64,000 nt of DNA, taken from assembly GCA_035457705.1 (NCBI GenBank), contig DATIBD010000103.1, positions 62,001 through 126,000 of the forward strand, in the 5' to 3' direction. Source of the DNA: DASPGQ01 sp035457705. Lineage in GTDB: Bacteria > Acidobacteriota > Vicinamibacteria > Marinacidobacterales > SMYC01. Below the pieces are notes generated by a model. It was not told the origin of the DNA. It worked only from the letters and a program-made list of their open reading frames with translations, and did not search any database. Shown here one piece after another: positions 8,301-16,247 of the stretch (its first letter is position 1; the number at the start of each line of letters is the position of its first letter). The position numbers and the translations under genes are program-made.

Positions 8301-9098
8301 ATGGGCGAGCGTGTCGTCATCACCGGGGCTTCCAGCGGAATCGGTGAGGCCTGCGCCCTCGAGCTCGCACAGAGGGGGGCGTCGGTGGCTCTGCTCGCTC
8401 GGCGAGTGGAGAGACTTTCGCAGGTGGCGGAGAAGGTGCGCGCCCGAGGCGGACGGGCGTTCGTACTGCCCGTGGACCTCGCGGATGGCGCCAAAGCTCG
8501 AGCCGCGGTGCGAGACGCGGAAGCCGCTCTCGGGGGTATCGACGTCCTCGTCAACAACGCCGGCTTCGGGATCTACGCACCCATCGAGTCCGTGCCGCGC
8601 TCGGATATCGAGCGCCTCTTCGCCGTCAACACGTTTGGTCCACTCGCTTGCATTCAGGCGGCTCTTCCGGGAATGAGGACGCGCGGCCGCGGCGTCATCA
8701 TCAACGTTTCGTCCATCGTCGGCAAACGGGCCCTTCCCATGTCAGGCGCCTATGGGGCCTCGAAGTACGCCCTCCACGCCATTTCCGACGCGCTGCGGGT
8801 CGAGCTCCGGGGAACGGGAGTGCGGGTCTCGGTGGTTTGCCCCGGCTACACCACGACGGAGTTCTCGGACAACGTGCTCGACTATGGTGCCGAACGAGGT
8901 CGGCCGCGAGGCGCCAGAATGACGCCCGAAGAGGTCGCCCGGGTGATCGCGGACTGCGCGCGGAATCCTAAACGAGAGGTCATCCTGACCGCTCGGGGGA
9001 GGCTTCTCGTGTTTCTCGAACGATTCGCGCCCTCGATCGCGGATTGGGTGATCGCGCGGACTATTCCGGTGAAATCGCCGGCGGGAGCCAAGTCATGA
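8301..9098 (+). CDS. Short-chain dehydrogenase/reductase (classical SDR)
   Basis: 265 aa. The NAD(P) site TGASSGIGEA is at residues 8-17, the structural NNAG near residue 90, and the catalytic Ser (NVSSIVG) with YGASK near residue 155. Arg residues after the second strand (LLARRVERL) favour NADPH. It belongs to the DltE/YqjQ-like branch by general look; the substrate is unknown. The ATG at 8301 is the first plausible start and has no clear ribosome-binding site. The stop overlaps the next ATG (ATGA), starting a run of overlapping genes with a small exported protein and an amidase. Confidence 0.85.
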   Translation: MGERVVITGASSGIGEACALELAQRGASVALLARRVERLSQVAEKVRARGGRAFVLPVDLADGAKARAAVRDAEAALGGIDVLVNNAGFGIYAPIESVPRSDIERLFAVNTFGPLACIQAALPGMRTRGRGVIINVSSIVGKRALPMSGAYGASKYALHAISDALRVELRGTGVRVSVVCPGYTTTEFSDNVLDYGAERGRPRGARMTPEEVARVIADCARNPKREVILTARGRLLVFLERFAPSIADWVIARTIPVKSPAGAKS

Positions 9099-9331
9099 AA
9101 CGACGTCGGGCCATCATTTCAATCGCCGGTGCCGCCGGCGCCATCTCGCTCGGAACGGAGTCCGAAGCGCAATTGCTGTCCCCCGAGGCCGTTCGCGGAA
9201 TGCTCCGGACCCTGGCGCGAGTCGAGCCACAGGCCGGCGAGGAGCAGGAAGCTCTCGCTTTCCTTCTTTCCTTGCGACTGCAAATGCAACCGAATCCGGA
9301 GACCGAACCGGCGATCACGTTCGAGCCATGA
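9095..9331 (+). CDS. Small exported protein coupled to the amidase
   Basis: 78 aa. It overlaps the SDR stop (ATGA) and the amidase start (ATGA), so it is almost certainly translated. MKRRRAIISIAGAAGAISLGTESEA looks like a signal or twin-arginine-like leader, and the mature part is only about 50 aa of helix (LSPEAVRGMLRTLARVEPQ). Not recognised. Being wedged between an SDR and an amidase suggests an accessory subunit or partner of the amidase, but that is guesswork from context. Confidence 0.6.
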   Translation: MKRRRAIISIAGAAGAISLGTESEAQLLSPEAVRGMLRTLARVEPQAGEEQEALAFLLSLRLQMQPNPETEPAITFEP

Positions 9332-10659
9332 ACCGCGAGCTGCTCTTGAGACCCGTCCACGAGCTCGCCTCGCTTTTGCGCTCCCGCCAGATTTCTTGCG
9401 AAGAGCTCGTGCGGGCGTGCATCGATCGCACCGAAGCCCTCGAACCGACTCTGAACACCTATATCACCTTCCTTCCCGAGCGCGCGCTCGAACAGGCACA
9501 GCGACGCGATCGCGAGCCCTCGCGCGGGCCCCTTCACGGGATTCCGCTGAGCCTCAAGGACGTCTTCGATACGGCCGGAATCGCGACCACGGCAGGCGCG
9601 CGGTTTCTCGCGGGCCGGACCCCGGAGCGGGACGCCGAAGTCACGAAACGGCTCGACGAAGCCGGCTGCGTCTTGATGGGTAAGGCAAACCTCAACAAGT
9701 TCGCCGGCGGAGAATCCGGCACCAACCCCGACTTCGGGGATATGAAAAACCCGTGGAACCAGAGCTACTCTCCCTCGGGATCGAGCGGGGGCTCGGCGGC
9801 ACAGGTCGCCGTCGGCATGGTCTCGCTTTCCATGGGCTCGGACAACGGGGGCTCGATCCGAAACCCCGCTTCGGTCTGCGGAATCGTGGGCTTCAAGCCC
9901 ACCCACGGTCTCGTCAGCACCGACGGGATGTTCCCCCGAGCTTACTCAGTCGATCACGCGGGTCCGCTGACGCGCACGGTGAGGGACACCGCGATCGCGC
10001 TCGAGATTCTGGCAGACGTTCAGGTCGAGCTCGAAGGAAGCGTCCGCGGCACGAGAATGGGGGTCGACCGGAATCTCGTACGCCTGGGCGAGAGTGACGT
10101 CCTCCGGGTGTTCGAGGATGTCTTGAGGGAGCTCGAGGGCGTCGGTTTCGAGCTCGTGGACGTCGAGCTACCCACTCCCGAAGAAATGATGCCGATCATG
10201 TACACGATCTTCTTCTGCGAATGGGCAACGGCACACGATCGATGGATGAGGGAGAGGCCGGAGGAGTATCAAGGAGGCTCCCGGGCCGCTCTCCTAATTC
10301 CCGCAGTTGACTACCTGAAAGCGCAGCAGATGCGGCGGTCCTTGCAGCAACGAACCGCACGCGCGATGCAGGATGTCGATTTCCTCGTGTCACCCTGTTA
10401 TCCGATCGTGAGGCGCTCGCACCGCTCTCTTCCTGTCGTCGGCGGACGAAGGCTTACGCTCGATGACGCACTGCGTTACACGATGCCTCATGACCTCCTC
10501 GGCCTTCCCGCGATCTCGCTTCCCGGAGGATTCGCCGACGATGACGCGCCGGTAGGATTCCAGATTGCGGGAAAGCCTTTCTCGGACGCGCTCGTGCTCC
10601 GTGCCGCTCACGTCTACGAGCAAGCGACTCCCTGGCACGACCGCCATCCCCCCATTTGA
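9328..10659 (+). CDS. Amidase-signature family hydrolase
   Basis: 443 aa. The Ser-cisSer-Lys catalytic core is present: Lys in PLSLKDVFDT (about residue 75), the cis-Ser in SPSGSSGGSAA (about 150) and the nucleophilic Ser in GSDNGGSIRNPA (about 175). The usual GTDTGGS is changed to GSDNGGS, but the catalytic residues remain. It hydrolyses a C-N amide bond; GatA is unlikely because no gatB or gatC is present and the tRNA-binding features are not evident. The stop lies 17 nt before the M20 peptidase start, consistent with one transcript for amide and peptide breakdown. Confidence 0.85.
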   Translation: MNRELLLRPVHELASLLRSRQISCEELVRACIDRTEALEPTLNTYITFLPERALEQAQRRDREPSRGPLHGIPLSLKDVFDTAGIATTAGARFLAGRTPERDAEVTKRLDEAGCVLMGKANLNKFAGGESGTNPDFGDMKNPWNQSYSPSGSSGGSAAQVAVGMVSLSMGSDNGGSIRNPASVCGIVGFKPTHGLVSTDGMFPRAYSVDHAGPLTRTVRDTAIALEILADVQVELEGSVRGTRMGVDRNLVRLGESDVLRVFEDVLRELEGVGFELVDVELPTPEEMMPIMYTIFFCEWATAHDRWMRERPEEYQGGSRAALLIPAVDYLKAQQMRRSLQQRTARAMQDVDFLVSPCYPIVRRSHRSLPVVGGRRLTLDDALRYTMPHDLLGLPAISLPGGFADDDAPVGFQIAGKPFSDALVLRAAHVYEQATPWHDRHPPI

Positions 10660-10676
10660 ATCAGCAAGGAGACCTC

Positions 10677-12074
10677 ATGCAAAGCTACATCGACACGTTC
10701 TGGGAGGAGACGATCCTACCTACTCTTTCCGAGTACATCCGGATACCCAACGTCTCCCCGGCGTTCGATCGGGAGTGGGCAGCGCACGGCCATATGGAAC
10801 GGGCGCTCGAGCTCGTCAGGAGTTGGCTCGAGGACCATCGCCCGGAACCCTCCGAATTACGCGTCGGACGTGTCGACGGCCGTACTCCGCTTCTCCTTCT
10901 CGAAGTCCCGGGCGATTCCGACGAGACCGTTCTGATGTATGGCCACCTCGACAAGCAGCCGGAGATGACGGGTTGGCGCAGCGGCCTGAACGCCTGGAGC
11001 CCCGTCCGGGAGAAGGACCGGCTCTACGGACGCGGGGGCGCCGACGACGGCTATGCCGGTTTCGCCTCGGTCGCAGCCCTTCGCGCTCTGAGGGAGCATG
11101 GGAAGAAACACGCACGCGTGGTTCTCATCATCGAGTTCTCGGAGGAAAGCGGCTCTCCCGACCTTCCCGCTTATGTGGATCGATTCGCGAAAGAGATCGG
11201 TTCGCCGTCCCTGGTGATCTGCCTGGACTCGGGCGCAGGCAATTACGAGCAGCTGTGGTCGACGACGTCTCTGCGAGGAATCGTGGCGGCCACGCTTCGC
11301 GTCGACGTCCTCACCGAAGGGGTCCACTCGGGAGACGCAAGCGGCATCGTAGCCTCTTCGTTTCGTATCGCGAGACAGCTTCTCTCGCGACTCGAGGACG
11401 AAAGGACCGGGCGCATCCTCCCCGAGGGCCTTTCCGTCGATATCCCCCGGCAGCGGCGCGAGCAGGCGAGTCGGGTGGCGGAAGCACTCGGCGAGGAGGT
11501 CTTCACCAAGTTCCCCTGGGTTCCGGGCATGGAGCCCGTGAGCACCGATCCGACCGAGGCGATCCTGAACCGGACGTGGCGACCCGCTCTCGCGGTGACC
11601 GGCCAGGAGGGCATTCCGACGCTCGACAAGGCGGGAAACGTACTCCGTCCCTACACGTCGGTGAACCTCTCCCTACGCATTCCCCCGACTCTCGACCCCA
11701 ACAAGGGCCGTGACATATTGAGAGAGATTCTCACGAGAGAGCCGCCCTACGGAGCGAGGGTGACCCTCGACTTCCATGAGCCCGCACCGGGCTGGAACGC
11801 TCCCGCCCTCGCGCCGTGGCTTGCTCGAACCCTCGACGAGGCGTCTTCCACCTACTTTGGCAAACAGGCGATGCACATGGGAGAAGGTGGCTCCATTCCG
11901 TTCATGGGAATGCTGGGCGAGAAGTTTCCCGAAGCGCAGTTCGTCATCACGGGAGTTCTGGGGCCCGAGAGCAATGCCCATGGGCCCAACGAGTTCCTCG
12001 ACATCGCCTACGCGAAGAAACTCACTGCGGCCACGGCTTACGTGCTCGAAAAGCACCATGCGTCGACCGAATAG
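10677..12074 (+). CDS. M20-family zinc metallopeptidase (dipeptidase/carboxypeptidase-like)
   Basis: 465 aa. The ATG at 10677 has AAGGAG 5 nt upstream, so the in-frame TTG at 10656 is rejected. Metal ligands appear in order: MYGHLD (His), GRGGADDGY (Asp), IEFSEESGS (Glu-Glu) and NAHGPNEF near the C-terminus, with a lid domain between (about 210-330, VHSGDASG). This is the cytosolic M20 peptidase layout, acting on di- or acylated peptides. It follows the amidase gene and precedes, beyond a hairpin and promoter, an oligopeptide transporter. Confidence 0.88.
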   Translation: MQSYIDTFWEETILPTLSEYIRIPNVSPAFDREWAAHGHMERALELVRSWLEDHRPEPSELRVGRVDGRTPLLLLEVPGDSDETVLMYGHLDKQPEMTGWRSGLNAWSPVREKDRLYGRGGADDGYAGFASVAALRALREHGKKHARVVLIIEFSEESGSPDLPAYVDRFAKEIGSPSLVICLDSGAGNYEQLWSTTSLRGIVAATLRVDVLTEGVHSGDASGIVASSFRIARQLLSRLEDERTGRILPEGLSVDIPRQRREQASRVAEALGEEVFTKFPWVPGMEPVSTDPTEAILNRTWRPALAVTGQEGIPTLDKAGNVLRPYTSVNLSLRIPPTLDPNKGRDILREILTREPPYGARVTLDFHEPAPGWNAPALAPWLARTLDEASSTYFGKQAMHMGEGGSIPFMGMLGEKFPEAQFVITGVLGPESNAHGPNEFLDIAYAKKLTAATAYVLEKHHASTE

Positions 12075-12085
12075 CACAATGTGCC

Positions 12086-12105
12086 GCCCTCGAATCTTCG
12101 AGGGC
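12086..12105 (+). terminator. Hairpin between the M20 peptidase and OPT transporter genes
   Basis: GCCCTCGAA / TTCGAGGGC forms a 9-bp stem with a 2-nt (effectively 4- to 6-nt) loop, 12 nt after the peptidase stop. A CTCTTTTC tract follows 9 nt later. It is a likely terminator, directly followed by the promoter of the next gene. Confidence 0.5.
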
Positions 12106-12106
12106 G

Positions 12107-12136
12107 TTGACACTCTTTTCGGGCGATCGTTACAAT
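12107..12136 (+). promoter_or_regulatory. Sigma70-type promoter of the OPT transporter gene
   Basis: A perfect TTGACA (12107-12112), an 18-bp spacer and TACAAT (12131-12136), 28 nt upstream of the ATG. CCGGAGG (12151-12157) serves as the ribosome-binding site. Confidence 0.65.
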
Positions 12137-12164
12137 CCCGCGCCGCTTCCCCGGAGGGCACCCG

Positions 12165-14135
12165 ATGGATCCAAAACCGCACGTTCCCTACGTACCCGCC
12201 TCCAGCACGATGCCCGAGCTCACGTTCAAGGCCGTGTTTCTCGGGGCGCTCATGGCGGTCGTCCTTGGCATGGCGAACGCTTACCTCGGCATGAAAGCCG
12301 GCCTCACGGTGGCCGCCACCTTCCCCGCGGCCGTGGTGGCGATGGCCGCGCTTCGTCCTCTCAAAGGCACGGTGCTCGAGGAGAACATCGCCCGTACGAC
12401 CGCCTCTGTCGGAGAGGCCCTCGTTGCCGGCGCCATCTTCACCATTCCGGCTTTCGTGATCGCCGGGGCGTGGGAAGACATCCATTATTGGGAAAGCACC
12501 TTCATCATGCTCATCGGAGGAGTGCTGGGGGTGCTCTTCATCATCGTGCTCCGGCGCACTCTCGTCGTCGAGGCGGACCTCCCTTATCCCGAGAGCGTCG
12601 CCGCCGCCGAGATCGTGAAGGCCGGCCAGGGCGGAGAGACGGGCGCTTCGTTCGTTTTCGGCGCCATGGGACTCGCCGGGGCCTGGGAGCTGTTCAAGAA
12701 TTCGAACGGAATCCACTTGATCGCCGACAGCGCGAGCCGCTTCCTGGCTTTCTCCCGCTCCTCGATCCAGATCGCTCAAGAGCAAATTGGCTATGGTGGC
12801 GGCTTGTACCTGGCCAGCCCCGCCGTTTCCCCGGCCCTCATGGGCGTCGGCTTCATCGTCGGATTTCGGATCTCGGCTGTCCTCTTCGCCGGCGCGGTGC
12901 TGGGATGGCTCATGCTCGTGCCGCTCGCGATCTTCCTCAATCCCTCTTGGAACCAGGCGGTGGATTCCAACCTGGCGACCGCCGTCTGGCTCAGACAAGT
13001 CAGGCCCCTTGCGGTCGGCACGATGATCATCGCCGCCTTCTATACGCTCTTCAATTTGAGGCGATCTCTGGTCGAGGGCATTCGCAAGGCCATCGAGAAC
13101 ATCAGCCTCAAGGGAGGGGCCACGTCCGATCGGACGGAGATCGACCTCGATTTCAAGAAGACCGGGGTCGCTATCTTCGTCGCCAGCATCGCCACGCTCG
13201 CTTTGTACCTTTACTTCGCTCGGGACATCGGTGGAGCGCTGCTCCTGACCGTCGTCATGGTCATCCTGGGGTTTCTCTTTGCCGCGGTCGCTGGCTATCT
13301 CGTCGGGCTGATCGGTAGCTCCAACAATCCGATCTCCGGCTTGACCCTTTCCGCGCTTCTGTTGTCGGCCGTGCTGATGGTCGCGATCGGCCTGACGGAC
13401 ATCAGGGGGGTCGCCGCAGTCCTCGGCGTCGCCGGCGTCGTCTGCTGCGCCGCCGGCATCGCCGGCGACATGCTTCAAGACCTCAAGGTGGGCCATATCC
13501 TAGGCGGGACCCCGTGGCGGATGCAGACGGGCGAGATCCTGGGCGTCGTGGCCGCCGCCCTGGTTCTGGCGTGGCCTCTGAGCGCCCTCCATACGGTTTA
13601 CGTCATCGGCTCGGCGGAGCTCCCCGCTCCCCAAGCCGGCCTCATGGCTCTCATGGCACGCGGCATCGTGGGCGGCGAGATGGCATGGCCCCTCGTCATC
13701 GTGGGAATGTTCCTGGCGGTGGCGCTGATTCTGATCAAGGCGCCTTCGCCCATGCTCATCGCCGTGGGAATGTACCTTCCGTTCGAATCAACGGCGGCGA
13801 TCTTCGTTGGTGGTGTTCTTCGAAGCCTGCTCGACGCGCTTCTGAGGTGGAAGCAAGCCTCGGAGAACGAGCGGATTCGCGCCGAGAACGTCGGAACTCT
13901 TCTCTCGTCGGGCTTTATTGCCGGCGAGTCGCTCATGGCGGTACTCCTCGCGTTTCTCGTTCTCGGCAGCGACTTCGTCCCGAGCCTCACCGAATTTCGA
14001 CAGAGTGTAACCGCGGGCATCACTCCTCGTTACTGGCTCGGGCTCGTCGTCTATCCCGCGCTCTTCTACCTTCTCGTGTGGGTTCCGTTCACGAAGATGC
14101 GCGAGGGAGGGCTGCCGAGCACGAAGACCGATTGA
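12165..14135 (+). CDS. OPT-family oligopeptide transporter
   Basis: 656 aa integral inner-membrane protein with about 14-16 hydrophobic helices. The opening TFKAVFLGALMAVVLGMANAYLG, the GLTVAATFPAAVVA segment and the YPESVAAAEIVKAG loop are hallmarks of prokaryotic OPT proteins. The family moves small peptides by proton coupling. The stop overlaps the TTG start of a PqqD-like gene, and the M20 peptidase and amidase lie just upstream, which makes a peptide-uptake and breakdown role sensible. Confidence 0.9.
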   Translation: MDPKPHVPYVPASSTMPELTFKAVFLGALMAVVLGMANAYLGMKAGLTVAATFPAAVVAMAALRPLKGTVLEENIARTTASVGEALVAGAIFTIPAFVIAGAWEDIHYWESTFIMLIGGVLGVLFIIVLRRTLVVEADLPYPESVAAAEIVKAGQGGETGASFVFGAMGLAGAWELFKNSNGIHLIADSASRFLAFSRSSIQIAQEQIGYGGGLYLASPAVSPALMGVGFIVGFRISAVLFAGAVLGWLMLVPLAIFLNPSWNQAVDSNLATAVWLRQVRPLAVGTMIIAAFYTLFNLRRSLVEGIRKAIENISLKGGATSDRTEIDLDFKKTGVAIFVASIATLALYLYFARDIGGALLLTVVMVILGFLFAAVAGYLVGLIGSSNNPISGLTLSALLLSAVLMVAIGLTDIRGVAAVLGVAGVVCCAAGIAGDMLQDLKVGHILGGTPWRMQTGEILGVVAAALVLAWPLSALHTVYVIGSAELPAPQAGLMALMARGIVGGEMAWPLVIVGMFLAVALILIKAPSPMLIAVGMYLPFESTAAIFVGGVLRSLLDALLRWKQASENERIRAENVGTLLSSGFIAGESLMAVLLAFLVLGSDFVPSLTEFRQSVTAGITPRYWLGLVVYPALFYLLVWVPFTKMREGGLPSTKTD

Positions 14136-14470
14136 ACGTCCTAGATCTGACACCGCATCGAGCTGCGGAGTGGACGGAGCGCGACGGCCTAGTGGTGCTC
14201 GTTCGTCCGCGTCCCGCCGCGCGGTCGTTGACCGGGCTCTTCGACGGGCTAGGCTACCTCCTCGCTCCCAAGCGACTTCGCCTCGACACGCTCGGAAGCT
14301 TTTGCTGGCGCCAGATCGACGGCAAGCGCAACCCCTGGGAGATCGCGATCCTCGTTCGCCACCAGTTCGGCGGCGAGTGCGAGCCCGCCGAGGAGCGCGT
14401 AGGGCGTTTCTTGCGCATGTTGGCCCGGGAGGGACTCGTTCATTTCGACGAGCCGGTGACGAGAATGTGA
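14132..14470 (+). CDS. PqqD-like peptide chaperone (RiPP recognition element)
   Basis: 112 aa from a TTG at 14132 that overlaps the transporter stop (TTGA). The start NVLDLTPHRAAEWTERDG, the RLRLDTLGSFCWRQIDGK core and the C-terminal winged-helix part (IAILVRHQFGG, VGRFLRMLAREGLV) fit the PqqD fold that presents precursor peptides to modifying enzymes. No precursor peptide, radical SAM or cyclodehydratase gene is in the window. Free-standing PqqD-like genes are common, so a RiPP role is not established. Confidence 0.8.
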   Translation: MNVLDLTPHRAAEWTERDGLVVLVRPRPAARSLTGLFDGLGYLLAPKRLRLDTLGSFCWRQIDGKRNPWEIAILVRHQFGGECEPAEERVGRFLRMLAREGLVHFDEPVTRM

Positions 14471-14473
14471 CGA

Positions 14474-14956
14474 CTATTGCCCTGGATCGTCTCCCGACGG
14501 GCCGTAAATCGACGGCACCTTGCCTCCCATCGGGCGAATGTACGCGCTGAGCTGGCCCCGGTGGTGGATCGCGTCGAAATGGATCAACCAGAGAAACTCG
14601 CCGAGAGGCGACTCGAGGACGACGTTGCCGTCCATCAGCATCTGGACCTTCCGGCTCCATTTGGCCTCGTTCAGCTTGGCGATCCGCTCATCGAGCGCCT
14701 TGTACGACTCCTCGAACAGCCGGAGGATCTCGCCGGGGCCCGGCGGCTCGACATTTTCCCATTCGAGCTTGCCCTCGTCGACGACGGTGCAGCTCGCCTT
14801 GGTCTCCGCGGCAATCGTCCAAGCGAGATCGCGAGTCGAAGGCGAGCGCTCGTGGGGCTTGTAGTCCCACTTGTCCTGGGGAAGCGCCGCGAGGACGCGC
14901 TGGAACGCGGGGAACTCTGCCGCACGCCGTTGCATCAAGAATTCTCGGTGGCTCAT
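14474..14956 (-). CDS. DinB-family protein
   Basis: 160 aa. The ATG at 14956 is preceded by AGGAGG 5-6 nt upstream, and it begins MSHREFLMQRR. It is a four-helix bundle with the metal-binding HFDAIHHRGQL (His, His) near residue 130 and an earlier helix (LAWTIAAET) where a third ligand would sit. IYGPSGDD at the C-terminus is typical of DinB_2 members. These are putative thiol-S-transferases or metal-binding proteins; the specific activity is unknown. It is convergent with the PqqD gene and divergent from the glycosylase gene. Confidence 0.85.
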   Translation of the reverse strand: MSHREFLMQRRAAEFPAFQRVLAALPQDKWDYKPHERSPSTRDLAWTIAAETKASCTVVDEGKLEWENVEPPGPGEILRLFEESYKALDERIAKLNEAKWSRKVQMLMDGNVVLESPLGEFLWLIHFDAIHHRGQLSAYIRPMGGKVPSIYGPSGDDPGQ

Positions 14957-15020
14957 GGATGCCTCCTGTAAGACGATCGTGAGAGAAGAGAATCGCGGTA
15001 CTGTATCATCTCGCGCAAGC

Positions 15021-16223
15021 ATGGAAACGATCTCGGTACTCGAGGCGCGCCGACTCGCTTTGGAGCGCTCGGGCCTTTGGAAGCCCGAGCCGACTCGGAA
15101 GCCCGCGTCCGACGGCTCGGCCCGCCGGGCATGCTACGCCCTGCTCGAACGGCTGGGCTACGTACAGCTGGACACTATTGCCGTCGCCGGCGCACGAAGT
15201 CACGTGCTGGTGTTTCTCTCGCGGCTCGATGGAGTCGACCCAGCGGTGGCGGCGGATCTCCTGAGACCGGAGGCGCCTGTTTTCGAGTACTGGGGACACG
15301 AAGCGAGCTGGATCCCCATGAGCCTCTATTCCGCGTTCGCCTTCCGGCGGCGGGACTACCGTAGGGCACACCCCTGGTGGGGCCCGCTCCTCGAGGAGCA
15401 TCGAGCGAAAGCTCGGGCCATAAAGAGAAGAGTTCGGGACGAGGGCCCGCTGCGCTCGGCCGACTTCGAAGATCGCTCCCCAAGAAACGACTGGGGATTC
15501 ACGCTGACGAAACGGCTCCTGCACGCGCTGTGGTCCTCGGGGGATTTGGCGATCCGCGCGCGCCCAAATTTCCATCGCCTCTATGACCTCACCGAGCGGG
15601 TCATACCTGATGCGATCCGACGAGAGGCGCCGAGTCGACTCGTATCCATCTCGACGCTCCTCTCACGAGCTCTGGCGATGCACGGATGGGCGGAGACGCG
15701 AACGCTCGCCCACACCTGGCGCCTTCCGAGAAAGGATGTGACGAATTGCTTGCACGAGCTCCGTTCTCGGGGCGAGCTCGCCGAGTGCGCACTCGTCACC
15801 GAGGGAGGGCGCCGGCGAACCGGTTGGATCCGTCTGCGAGATCTCGAGCTCGCGGCGCGGTTGGGGGAGGTCCGAGATCCTGTGGACCATGGTGTCCTGC
15901 TGTCACCTTTCGACGGGCTGCTCTGGGATCGGGAGCGAGTGCAACTGCTCTTCGGCTTCGACCAGATACTCGAAGTCTACAAGCCCGCGGCAAAACGCCG
16001 GTTCGGTTACTACTGCATGCCCGTCCTCGCCGGGGATCGTCTCGTCGCCCGCTGTGACCTCAAAGCGGATCGGGATACGGGAACCCTACGTGTCCTGTCC
16101 TTGCTCGAAGAGCCGGGGTGCACGGCCGGGATGCGAGAAGCCACGCGAGCGGCGATTGCCCGACTGGCTTCCGCGCTCGGCACGCGCCCTACGGGCCTTC
16201 CGTCTCCGCGAAAAGCCAAGTAG
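15021..16223 (+). CDS. YcaQ/AlkX-type winged-helix DNA glycosylase
   Basis: 400 aa of the HTH_42 family. These proteins consist of tandem winged helices and remove bulky or crosslinked alkylated purines from DNA. The catalytic stretch reads GYVQLDTI: a Gln-Leu-Asp motif, the form described for the YcaQ/AlkX subfamily, as opposed to the Gln-x-Gln of AlkZ self-resistance enzymes. Other family blocks are FEYWGHEASWIPM (about residue 95) and PFDGLLWDRERVQLLFGF (about 290). No natural-product cluster is adjacent, so general repair is more likely than self-resistance. Confidence 0.85.
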   Translation: METISVLEARRLALERSGLWKPEPTRKPASDGSARRACYALLERLGYVQLDTIAVAGARSHVLVFLSRLDGVDPAVAADLLRPEAPVFEYWGHEASWIPMSLYSAFAFRRRDYRRAHPWWGPLLEEHRAKARAIKRRVRDEGPLRSADFEDRSPRNDWGFTLTKRLLHALWSSGDLAIRARPNFHRLYDLTERVIPDAIRREAPSRLVSISTLLSRALAMHGWAETRTLAHTWRLPRKDVTNCLHELRSRGELAECALVTEGGRRRTGWIRLRDLELAARLGEVRDPVDHGVLLSPFDGLLWDRERVQLLFGFDQILEVYKPAAKRRFGYYCMPVLAGDRLVARCDLKADRDTGTLRVLSLLEEPGCTAGMREATRAAIARLASALGTRPTGLPSPRKAK

Positions 16224-16247
16224 CAACTCTCCGAGCACGAAAGGGCG

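Noticed and set aside
11673..13496. Long open frame on the minus strand opposite the M20 peptidase and OPT transporter genes
   Set aside because: It is very rich in charged residues (Gly, Asp, Glu, Arg, His), has no domain, and lies antisense to two clear genes; it is a product of high-GC codon bias.
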